From Lewinellaceae bacterium (GTDB lineage: Bacteria > Bacteroidota > Bacteroidia > Chitinophagales > Saprospiraceae), in contig JADJWX010000026.1 in assembly GCA_016716135.1 (NCBI GenBank), positions 1 through 42,207 of the forward strand: a DNA stretch of 42,207 nucleotides, given 5' to 3'. A program made the position numbers and the translations under genes. The notes below the pieces were generated by a model, which was not told the origin of the DNA, did no database searches, and saw only the letters and a list, made by a program, of their open reading frames with translations. Positions 1-7,404 of the stretch are shown one piece after another. Every line of letters begins with the position of its first letter. Position 1 is the first letter of the stretch.

Positions 1-2
1 TG

Positions 3-1496
3 GCCAAAACGCTTGTAGCGATCTTTGTCAGCAATCGGTTATTGCCCGGACTGGACGAGTGGATATTGTTGAGTTTGCTCGCGCCCCAGGTCGATACAGT
101 CAAATTACTTCATCCCTACCCCACTCCGCCGGCATTTACGTTGCGGCCATTGTCGATACTTCCCCAGCGCGGGAAACTGGAAGACCGTTTTTTGCGGCTG
201 AATTTTGCCAAGAAAGCAGCTAAATATTTACAAAAAAATATTCCGATCGGGTTGGCGCTCGACTTTTCAGACAATCCCCTGGCGAACATGGGAAAAAATC
301 TACTGCGCGCCCAGGTGTTTAAACAACTTCGGCAGGTCGGCCAGCCTATTGTGCCCATTCACCTTAGCGCCGAAAACCTGAACGGCAATATTTTCCGGAA
401 AATACTGACCCGCCAAACCTTCTCCCGGTTTGAGGAAACTTTGCGTGTAAGTGTGCGCATTGGAAATCCAATCAGTCCAAAAGATATCGCCTTGTTTGAT
501 AATACCCGAACCTGGGGCAAATTCCTGCAAGCAAAAATCTTTTCGCTCGGATCTCCGTTCGATATACAACCCGAGCACTTTACCGCCGACAAGCCAACCC
601 AACTTAAGCCGCTGGCTTATCCTGTTGATCCCGAACTTGTTATAGCCGATATTGAAGCCCTGAAACCTGAACAAAAAATTGCTGTGCGCGGGCAGTTTGA
701 CGTTTATGTTGCCCCGTTTTCTGCTTTGCCCAATGCCATTTTTGAAATTGCACGGCTTCGGGAACAAACTTTCCGGGAGGCCGGCGAAGGCACCGGGCTG
801 CCCCGTGACCTGGATGAGTACGACATGTACTACCTCCAACTAATCATTTGGGACCGGGAAGGGCAACGCATCGCCGGCGGCTACCGCCTGGGGCAGGGCG
901 ACCTGATCTTCAAGCGATTTGGGGTAAACGGGTTTTACACCCACAGCCTGTTCAAAATGAAACCGGGCTTTTTCCCCCTCCTTCAACAGGCCGTCGAACT
1001 GGGGCGCTCTTATGTAGTTACAGACTACCAGAAACACCGGCTCCCCTTGTTTCTGTTGTGGAAAGGCATCCTGAATTTTCTGCTCGCCAACCCGAATTAC
1101 CGCTACTTGTACGGCCCGGTAAGCATTAGCAAGGAGTTTTCCGATGTCTCGAAAAGCGTTATTGTGGAATTCGTCAAGCGGTTTTGCTTCGACAGCAAAC
1201 TGGCGAAGCTGGTCCGTCCCCGCAAACCCTTTCGCCTGAAAATCAAGTCGGTAAACACCCGGCTGCTGGCCGAAATGTTGCACGGCGAATTTGATGCCCT
1301 GGAAAGTTTCGTCGAAGCCATCGAACCGGCCCACTTTAAGGTGCCGGTGCTCTTCCGGCAATACCTGAAGCAAAATGCCAAATTCATTGCCTTCAATGTC
1401 GACCCGAATTTTTCCGACTGCCTGGATGGCCTGATGATCCTGGATTTGCGCGATTTGCCTGCGAGCACGATTGAGGCGCTGAAACAGGAAAAGTGA
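3..1496 (+). CDS. Lysophospholipid acyltransferase/GNAT two-domain protein (aminolipid synthesis type), 5' truncated
   Basis: The reading frame is open to the left edge of the window (it reads AKTLVAIFVSNRLLPGLDEW from base 3), so the true start lies outside and the TTG at 42 is not a start. The N-terminal part (to about residue 200) resembles the second half of a PlsC-type acyltransferase; the catalytic HX4D box would be upstream of the window. From about residue 225 a hemolysin/ornithine-lipid type GNAT domain follows, with the characteristic LREQTFREAGEGTG, DLDEYDMYYLQL and IAGGYRLG segments. Two-domain proteins of this kind (OlsF-like) make ornithine or glycine lipids by N-acylating the amino acid and O-acylating the lyso-lipid; which amino acid is used here cannot be told. 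The gene converges on the amidase, with 8 bases between the stops. Confidence 0.75.
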   Translation, partial: AKTLVAIFVSNRLLPGLDEWILLSLLAPQVDTVKLLHPYPTPPAFTLRPLSILPQRGKLEDRFLRLNFAKKAAKYLQKNIPIGLALDFSDNPLANMGKNLLRAQVFKQLRQVGQPIVPIHLSAENLNGNIFRKILTRQTFSRFEETLRVSVRIGNPISPKDIALFDNTRTWGKFLQAKIFSLGSPFDIQPEHFTADKPTQLKPLAYPVDPELVIADIEALKPEQKIAVRGQFDVYVAPFSALPNAIFEIARLREQTFREAGEGTGLPRDLDEYDMYYLQLIIWDREGQRIAGGYRLGQGDLIFKRFGVNGFYTHSLFKMKPGFFPLLQQAVELGRSYVVTDYQKHRLPLFLLWKGILNFLLANPNYRYLYGPVSISKEFSDVSKSVIVEFVKRFCFDSKLAKLVRPRKPFRLKIKSVNTRLLAEMLHGEFDALESFVEAIEPAHFKVPVLFRQYLKQNAKFIAFNVDPNFSDCLDGLMILDLRDLPASTIEALKQEK

Positions 1497-1504
1497 TTTT
1501 CGGA

Positions 1505-3094
1505 TTAGAGTTTGTCCAAAAAAAGCGGCGGTTTCCGATGCCGGGTAGCTTGCTCGTACGCGAACGCAATTTCCAATAAAACCGGCTCCGACCAGGCCCT
1601 GCCAAAAAAGGACAAGCCAACCGGCAAACCATCCACAAAACCCATCGGTACGGAAATGTTGGGGTAGCCCGCGCGGGCTGCCGGCGAAGAGCTGCCAAGA
1701 ATAAAATGATCCCCGTTAACCCAATCCGTTTTCCAGGCCGGCGCCCCGGATGGTGCCGCGATGGCATCCAGGCGGCTTTCCGCCATAACCCGGTCGAGCC
1801 CTTCTTTTTGCGAAGCCGTCAGCATTTTTTCCAGCGCCTCAAGATATTCCGGCGTATCCAGGTCGCCCTTAGCCTGCGCCTTGATCAGCAATTCCTGGTC
1901 GAACATACATTCAATTGAATCTGTTTTATTGAACGCTATCAAGTCCTCCAGGCTTTTTACAGGCGCCGTAGGGCCAAGCCTGGTAAGGTACCGGTTCAAG
2001 CCATCTTTAAATTCATAGAGCAAGACTTCAAAGGAAGCAGCGCCAAGGTTGGATTCAGAAATGCTTTCGAGTTCTATTACTTCGGCCCCTTGGTTTTTTA
2101 GCATAGTAACGGCAAGCGCGAACAGACTATCCACCTTGCGGTGTCGGCCCAACGGCTGTGTGAACAAACCGATCCGCTTGCCTTTCAGGCCATCCATTTT
2201 CAAAAATTGGGTGTAGTCCGAAAATGTATTGCCTGCGCTCCGTTTTGTTTGTAGATCGTCTGCATCTTCACCAACCAGCGCTCCCAGGCAAACAGCGGCA
2301 TCCGCAACCGTACGCGCCATCGGGCCGGGGGTATCCTGGGTATGGGAAATCGGGACAATACCGGCCCTGCTGATCAAACCAACGGTCGGTTTGATGCCCA
2401 CAATCCCGTTGGCATTTGCAGGGCAAATGATGGAGCCGTTGGTCTCCGTACCAATGGCAATGATGCACAAGTTTGCCGATACGGCAGCCCCGGAGCCCGA
2501 ACTTGAGCCGCAGGGGTTCCGGTCCAGCACATAGGGATTTTTAGTTTGACCACCTACCCCACTCCAGCCACTGGACGACATGCCGCTCCGGAAGTTAGCC
2601 CACTCACTCAGGTTGGTTTTTCCTAAAATCACGGCACCGGCCTCGCGGAGTTTTTGCGCCACCCAGCTGTCCTGCAACGGCCGGGAGCCTTTCAGCGCAC
2701 GGGAACCTGCCGTGGTTTCCATCCGGTCGTGGGTGTCGATGTTGTCTTTTAGTAAAACCGGCACACCGTGCAAGGGGCCGCGGCTTTTTCCAGCCTTCAG
2801 TTCGGCATCCAGTTCATCGGCGATTTGAAGGGCATCCGGGTTTACCTGAATCACGGCATTCAACGTCGGGCCGGCATCATCAACCGCTGCAATCCGGCCC
2901 AAAAACGCCTGCACCACATCCCGGATCGAATAATCACCACTGGTATAACCCTGTTGAAGTTGAGCAATCGAATATTCTGAAAAAAGAAAATCCGGATTTG
3001 CCGAGGCTGTTGCAGATGCCGGGCGCTGCCCCGCACATGAGCCGGTGATTAGTAGACAAAAAAGGCAAATTCGGATGAATAACAGTTTGCGCAT
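1505..3094 (-). CDS. Amidase (amidase-signature family), probable lipoprotein
   Basis: A 529-residue amidase-signature enzyme that would hydrolyse a carboxamide. The Ser-cisSer-Lys triad can be placed: Lys116 in GVPVLLKDNID, the cis-Ser in CGSSSGSG (about 197-198) and the nucleophile Ser221 in GTETNGSIICPA. The N-terminus has a basic start, a hydrophobic stretch and a lipobox (LLITGSC, Cys20), so the protein is probably a lipid-anchored envelope protein and not the cytoplasmic GatA subunit; no gatB or gatC is nearby. Length fits stand-alone envelope amidases. The substrate is unknown. It is transcribed alone toward the upstream acyltransferase gene. Confidence 0.88.
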   Translation of the reverse strand: MRKLLFIRICLFCLLITGSCAGQRPASATASANPDFLFSEYSIAQLQQGYTSGDYSIRDVVQAFLGRIAAVDDAGPTLNAVIQVNPDALQIADELDAELKAGKSRGPLHGVPVLLKDNIDTHDRMETTAGSRALKGSRPLQDSWVAQKLREAGAVILGKTNLSEWANFRSGMSSSGWSGVGGQTKNPYVLDRNPCGSSSGSGAAVSANLCIIAIGTETNGSIICPANANGIVGIKPTVGLISRAGIVPISHTQDTPGPMARTVADAAVCLGALVGEDADDLQTKRSAGNTFSDYTQFLKMDGLKGKRIGLFTQPLGRHRKVDSLFALAVTMLKNQGAEVIELESISESNLGAASFEVLLYEFKDGLNRYLTRLGPTAPVKSLEDLIAFNKTDSIECMFDQELLIKAQAKGDLDTPEYLEALEKMLTASQKEGLDRVMAESRLDAIAAPSGAPAWKTDWVNGDHFILGSSSPAARAGYPNISVPMGFVDGLPVGLSFFGRAWSEPVLLEIAFAYEQATRHRKPPLFLDKL

Positions 3095-3405
3095 AGGCTG
3101 GATTTTAGTTCAAACTTTCGCTGGCAACAATAGTAACAATTGCAGGCTATTTTCTTTCTACTTTTTGTTGAAAACCAGTAAAGAAAATTTTGGAATAGTA
3201 AAATTAAATAATTTTTTGTGTCAAACTCTTGTACGGAATTTTAAAACGAATTATTTTTGTTCAGAATCACAGCGGCGTTAAAGCTTTGATTAACAAGAAA
3301 TACCAATCAATGCGCCGCGTAAATTCGACCAAACAAAAAATTTAGCTGTTAACTAATCACCAAACCAACGCTGCATCAAACTACCGGTGCGGCCACCCGT
3401 CGACG
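3095..3405. other. Intergenic region, AT-rich, no gene seen
   Basis: These 311 bases separate the divergent amidase and the plus-strand hypothetical gene, so they should hold both promoters. I see no convincing TAnnTTTG element. An imperfect inverted repeat is present: GCGGCG at 3272-3277 with CGCCGC at 3313-3318, and inside it GATT at 3288-3291 with AATC at 3305-3308. The short plus-strand ORF across this stretch has no recognisable protein features. Confidence 0.5.
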
Positions 3406-4100
3406 ATGAAAAAACAAGCCGGCAACCGCAAACACAATGTTTCCGACCCCGAACTATACGTCACCTGTGTCCAAGCCATCCGCAATGCCCACCGCGACAT
3501 GGAGTTTTTCGAACAGTACGGCTATGGCCTCGATCGTCTGAAGGCGTTTAAGACCATGTGCACTCAATTTCACAACCTTCCGGATGACGACGAAATGGTT
3601 GGCGATCAGATGATCTGTACGGAAAAGAAAAACCAGGCTGCGGATAAATTGCGCACGGCAATCCGCTCGCTCATGACCCGGGTTGCCATGAAATTTCACG
3701 ACCGAACGGGGCGCTACCGTAAATTCGGCACCGCCAAACTTGGCGACATGAGCGACCCTCAACTCCTTTTTTGCGGCCGTCGTGTTGCCCGGGTCGCCCG
3801 GGCGCAAATCGACTTTCTGGCCGATGTCGGTGTAAATGAAAACCTCATCCAGCGCATCCTGAACGCCTGCACCGAATTTGAAAAGCGCTGAATATCCAAC
3901 AGGATAAATTGCACGACCGGGACATCGCTGTGGAACGCCGGGTTGATCACGGCAATAAAATATATGACGAACTGATCGTCCTGTGCGATATTGGAAAAGA
4001 CATTTGGGTCGAACGCGACCGGACCAAATACGATCAGTATTGCCTGTACGAAAGTAATGCCGACCAGAAAAGAGCGCGGAAAGCGCGGTTGACCGTGTAA
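3406..4100 (+). CDS. Conserved hypothetical helical protein, frameshifted near 3884
   Basis: The first frame gives 161 residues ending at a TGA at 3889-3891. The -1 frame continues without a break as ALNIQQDKLHDRDIAVERR to a stop at 4100, giving about 230 residues in all. The second part keeps the same helical, charged character (KIYDELIVLCDIGKDIWVERD), so both frames appear to belong to one gene. Restoring one A in the GAAAAGC run at 3880-3885 (GAA AAA GCG CTG) joins them. I recall similar proteins of about 220 residues as uncharacterised families in Saprospiraceae, but cannot verify this. It has no signal peptide, membrane segment or catalytic motif. A sequencing indel is more likely than decay; programmed -1 shifting is possible but no good slippery heptamer is present. 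Confidence 0.7.
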
Positions 4101-4144
4101 CGCCAACTGGTAGTTGGCGAAAAAGCACTGGCCAGAGGCCGGTG

Positions 4145-4645
4145 TTACTTCAAAAACACCGCCATTTCTCCCCCACCCCTGATTTGCACGTCAATATCAT
4201 CCCGCATCGTCGTATAAAGCGACATTCCCACATAGTCCGCTTTTATAGGAAAGGATTTGTGTTTTCGATCAACCAGCACGGCCACTTCCACCCGATTTGG
4301 CAACAGTTCCAGTAAGGGCTGAATGGCATAAAATATCGTCCGGCCGGTATTGGCCACATCATCCACAATGATGATTGGTTTGTTTTGCAACTGGTTGGCA
4401 TCCAAGTCAATTGTGGGAGCATACTCCAGGGGGTTGGCCGGGTTGAGGCGGATTCGGGTGAGTTTAATTTTCATATCCGCCGGAAGAATCGGTGTCAGTT
4501 CGTCCAGCAGCAGCTGCGCAAATTCGACGCCATTGCTGTTCAGGCCGGCTAAAATAATCTCGGGTTCGCCGAAGTGGCGTTCCAGAATCTCAATCGCCAG
4601 GCGCTTGATTTTTTGCCGAATTTGCCGGTCATCCAGTATTTTCAT
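4145..4645 (-). CDS. Phosphoribosyltransferase family protein (PyrR-like)
   Basis: A 166-residue type I phosphoribosyltransferase. The PRPP-binding motif IIIVDDVANTGRT lies at residues 91-103, preceded by the usual beta-alpha core (EIILAGLNSNGVEFA). Size and motif fit the PyrR/uracil phosphoribosyltransferase-like group common in Bacteroidota. Whether it regulates pyrimidine genes or is an enzyme cannot be said; no pyr operon adjoins it and pyrC is 11 kb away. I chose the ATG at 4645 because the longer frame runs through the 5' part of the divergent iron-sulfur gene. The 63-base gap to that gene must carry both promoters. Confidence 0.82.
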   Translation of the reverse strand: MKILDDRQIRQKIKRLAIEILERHFGEPEIILAGLNSNGVEFAQLLLDELTPILPADMKIKLTRIRLNPANPLEYAPTIDLDANQLQNKPIIIVDDVANTGRTIFYAIQPLLELLPNRVEVAVLVDRKHKSFPIKADYVGMSLYTTMRDDIDVQIRGGGEMAVFLK

Positions 4646-4659
4646 ATTTCGTCTTATTA

Positions 4660-4691
4660 TTGTGCTAAGGTACATCAACGCAGTACTTTTC
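4660..4691 (+). promoter_or_regulatory. Bacteroidota-type promoter for the iron-sulfur operon
   Basis: TTG at 4660-4662, a 21-base spacer, and TACTTTTC at 4684-4691, one base off the TAnnTTTG consensus. It lies 17 bases upstream of the ATG at 4709, a spacing often seen in this phylum. This is a match by eye only. Confidence 0.45.
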
Positions 4692-4708
4692 GCCTGCAAA
4701 ACGATTTT

Positions 4709-6019
4709 ATGCTTCAGTCGATACTTTTTCTGGGAGTTTTGGCCACAACGGGATGGTTTGCCTGGAAGGGCTACAGCCGGGTCTGGCAAAACATCCACCT
4801 CGGCAAAGCCGGACAACATGAAGGGCGGTATTCGGAGCGCTTGCGCAATATGCTGCTGGTCGCTTTCGGGCAGCAGAAAATGTTCAAGAACGCACTCCCG
4901 GCCGTCTTACACCTGTTTATTTATGTGGCGTTTTTGATCACCCAAATCGAACTCATTGAAATTTTTGTGGATGGCCTGAGCGGCTCGCACCGCTTTTTTG
5001 CGCCATTTCTTGGCGGCTTCTACACCTTCGTTATCAGTTTTATCGAATTGCTTTCCGTACTGGCATTTGTAGCCACCATCATTTTCCTGGCGCGCCGCAA
5101 CCTGCTCCGGGTACCGCGTTTTCGCAAACCGGAAATGAATGGCTGGCCCTCCCGCGATGCCAACCTGATCCTCCTTGGCGAGATCATCCTGATTATTGGC
5201 ATTTTTTGCATGAATGGTGGCGACAAGGTGCTGCAGGCGCGGGGTGTGGAACACTACCCCACTACCGGCGCTTTTGCGGTGAGCAGCTGGCTTGGGCCGG
5301 CATTATTCGGGAATTGGAGCGACGGCGCCGTCGTGGCCGTTGAGCGATTCGGATGGTGGCTGCACCTGGCGACAGTATTCGGTTTTTTGTGTTACCTGCC
5401 ATACTCCAAACATTTGCACATCATGCTGGCCTTCCCAAACACCTGGTTCGCACGACTGACACCCCAGGGGGAAATGCCGAATATGCCGGAAATCCAAAAA
5501 GAAGTACGCATCATGATGGGGCTCGACCAAGCCGATCCGAATGCCGCTGCCGACCTCCCCGAATTTGGCGCCAACGACGTGTTTTCCCTAAACCGGCTGA
5601 ATATCCTGCAAGCCTATTCGTGCACAGAATGCGGGCGTTGCACGGCTGCCTGCCCGGCCAATATCACCGGGAAAAAACTGTCGCCCCGAAAGATCATGAT
5701 GGATGTGCGCGACCGCGCGGAGGAAGTGGGTCAAAACCTGGCGTCGGGAAAATTCACCCGCGAAAACTATGACGACGGGAAAAGCCTGTTTGACCGGATC
5801 AGTCCGGAAGAACTACACGCCTGCACTACCTGCAACGCCTGCGTGGAAGCCTGCCCGGTGCTGATCAACCCATTGGAAATCATCCTGCAACTTCGCCGGT
5901 ACGAAATTCTTACCCTGTCGGCAGGTCCGAGCGATTGGCTGCCGATGTTCAACGCTATTGAAAACAACGGCGCCGCCTGGGCCATGTCGGATGCCCGGGA
6001 TAACTGGCGCAACGAATAA
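4709..6019 (+). CDS. Membrane-bound 4Fe-4S dicluster oxidoreductase subunit (HdrC/EMO-like)
   Basis: 436 residues. The N-terminal half is membrane-embedded, with helices at about 3-18, 62-88, 100-128, 152-170 and 212-232, as in the cytochrome b/NarI-like subunits that contact quinone. The soluble C-terminal half carries two 4Fe-4S motifs, Cys305/308/311/315 (CTECGRCTAACP) and Cys372/375/378/382 (CTTCNACVEACP). With the CCG protein encoded next it forms a split version of the heterodisulfide-reductase-like or ETF:menaquinone oxidoreductase type complex, expected to pass electrons between a soluble donor and menaquinone. The donor is not encoded here. The ATG at 4709 is preferred because an earlier in-frame start would run through the divergent gene and its promoter. 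Confidence 0.85.
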   Translation: MLQSILFLGVLATTGWFAWKGYSRVWQNIHLGKAGQHEGRYSERLRNMLLVAFGQQKMFKNALPAVLHLFIYVAFLITQIELIEIFVDGLSGSHRFFAPFLGGFYTFVISFIELLSVLAFVATIIFLARRNLLRVPRFRKPEMNGWPSRDANLILLGEIILIIGIFCMNGGDKVLQARGVEHYPTTGAFAVSSWLGPALFGNWSDGAVVAVERFGWWLHLATVFGFLCYLPYSKHLHIMLAFPNTWFARLTPQGEMPNMPEIQKEVRIMMGLDQADPNAAADLPEFGANDVFSLNRLNILQAYSCTECGRCTAACPANITGKKLSPRKIMMDVRDRAEEVGQNLASGKFTRENYDDGKSLFDRISPEELHACTTCNACVEACPVLINPLEIILQLRRYEILTLSAGPSDWLPMFNAIENNGAAWAMSDARDNWRNE

Positions 6020-6034
6020 AAAAATAAATTCCAC

Positions 6035-6814
6035 ATGCTTGCAAAAACTTACGCTGAATATCAGTCGGAAGGCCGTACCCCGGAAATTCTGTTCTGGGTG
6101 GGTTGTGCCGGCTCCTTTGACGCCCGCGCACAAAAAGTAACGAAAGCCCTGTGCGAAATACTCAACCAGGTGGGCGTGGAGTTTGCCATACTCGGCAGCG
6201 AAGAGCGCTGTACCGGCGATCCCGCCCGCAGAGCCGGAAATGAATTTTTATTTCAAATGACGGCCCTGATGAATATTGAAACGCTCAACATGTACCAGGT
6301 GCAAAAAATCGTGACCGCCTGTCCGCACTGCTTCAATATTTTAAAAAATGAATATCCCGAACTCGGTGGCAACTACGAGGTGGTGCACCATACCCAACTC
6401 CTCCAGGAACTGATCCAATCCGGCCGGTTGAAACTCAAAGAAGGCGGAGATTTTAAAGGCAAACGGATCACCTACCACGATTCCTGCTACCTGGGGCGCG
6501 CCAACGACGTGTATGAAGCGCCACGCGCACTGCTCGAAGCGCTCGATGTGGATCTGGTGGAAATGAAACGGTCGCGCAAAAACGGCCTCTGCTGCGGCGC
6601 CGGCGGAGCACAAATGTGGAAGGAGGATGAACCCGGCGACAAACGCATCAACCTGGAACGTGTGGAAGAAGCGCTGGACACCAAACCGGAAGTGGTGGCT
6701 GCAAATTGCCCGTTTTGCATCACCATGCTTCAGGATGGCTTGAAAGCAAAGGAACAAAATGAGCAAGTGCTGGTTTATGATTTGTCGGAGCTTATTCTGA
6801 ATAACATGAAGTAA
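6035..6814 (+). CDS. CCG-domain (Fe-S)-binding protein, HdrB/GlpC/LutA-like
   Basis: 259 residues with two cysteine-rich CCG modules. The first has WVGCAG (Cys24), CTGD (Cys59) and CPHC (Cys96/99). The second has DSCYLGR (Cys151), CCGAGG (Cys186/187) and CPFC (Cys225/228). Such modules bind non-cubane [4Fe-4S] clusters in HdrB and related subunits and work with a 4Fe-4S partner, here the gene 15 bases upstream. Soluble, with no signal peptide; it probably docks on the cytoplasmic side of the membrane partner. All the cysteines expected in both modules appear to be present. Confidence 0.87.
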   Translation: MLAKTYAEYQSEGRTPEILFWVGCAGSFDARAQKVTKALCEILNQVGVEFAILGSEERCTGDPARRAGNEFLFQMTALMNIETLNMYQVQKIVTACPHCFNILKNEYPELGGNYEVVHHTQLLQELIQSGRLKLKEGGDFKGKRITYHDSCYLGRANDVYEAPRALLEALDVDLVEMKRSRKNGLCCGAGGAQMWKEDEPGDKRINLERVEEALDTKPEVVAANCPFCITMLQDGLKAKEQNEQVLVYDLSELILNNMK

Positions 6815-6828
6815 TTTTTCGCAATCGC

Positions 6829-7353
6829 ATGAATAGCACAACGTTAAAAAATACGCAATCGCTGACACCTCAGCTTGCAAATGCCGCCAGTTTTTCACCG
6901 GAATCCCGCGTTTGGGTTTATACGGCAAACCGCCCGCTCACTGATACCGAAGCGCAGGCTGCACAACAGGCCCTCGATGGTTTTGTGCGCCAATGGACTG
7001 CCCATAACGCCGCCCTGAAAGCAAGGGCTGAGGTTTTTCAAAATCAATTTGTCCTGTTGATGGTCGACGAATCCCAGGCAGGCGCCAGTGGTTGTTCGAT
7101 CGATAAATCGGTCCACTTTTTGGAGGCCTTGGGTGCACAACTGGGGGTAGACCTGTTCGAACGGATGCGTTTTGCCTGGGTGCACGATGGGCGTTTGCAG
7201 TTTGCAAACCGCCCGGAGTTCAGTGCGGAAGTTCAAAATTCCGGGATTGAGGAGGATACGCTGATGGTAAATACCCTTGTAGCCACGAAACGCGATTTAG
7301 AAGAAAACTGGCTGGTACCGTTTGCCGGAAGCTGGCACAAACGCCTGGTCTGA
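6829..7353 (+). CDS. Conserved Bacteroidota protein commonly named 'ABC transporter ATPase'
   Basis: 174 residues. It contains the SRVWVYTANRPLTDTE, FVRQWTAHNAALKA and SGCSIDKSVHFLEALG segments that I associate with a small Bacteroidota family often labelled 'ABC transporter ATPase'. There is no Walker A or B motif, so that name is not supported by the sequence and the function is unknown. The gene follows the CCG gene by 14 bases, and I recall this order (4Fe-4S protein, CCG protein, this protein) from other Bacteroidota genomes, which suggests a shared role. The conserved Cys in the SGCSID segment is the most obvious candidate functional residue. Confidence 0.75.
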   Translation: MNSTTLKNTQSLTPQLANAASFSPESRVWVYTANRPLTDTEAQAAQQALDGFVRQWTAHNAALKARAEVFQNQFVLLMVDESQAGASGCSIDKSVHFLEALGAQLGVDLFERMRFAWVHDGRLQFANRPEFSAEVQNSGIEEDTLMVNTLVATKRDLEENWLVPFAGSWHKRLV

Positions 7354-7404
7354 CGCACGCCCCTTTATTTGACCAAACTGCTCATCAAGATCACCGAATG
7401 TCCT

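Noticed and set aside
3881..3891. Programmed -1 frameshift in the 3406-4100 gene
   Set aside because: GAAAAGC is not a good X-XXY-YYZ slippery heptamer and I see no downstream stem or pseudoknot; similar indels occur in unrelated genes of the window.
6829..7353. ATP-binding function suggested by the usual family name
   Set aside because: No Walker A, Walker B or ABC signature is present.
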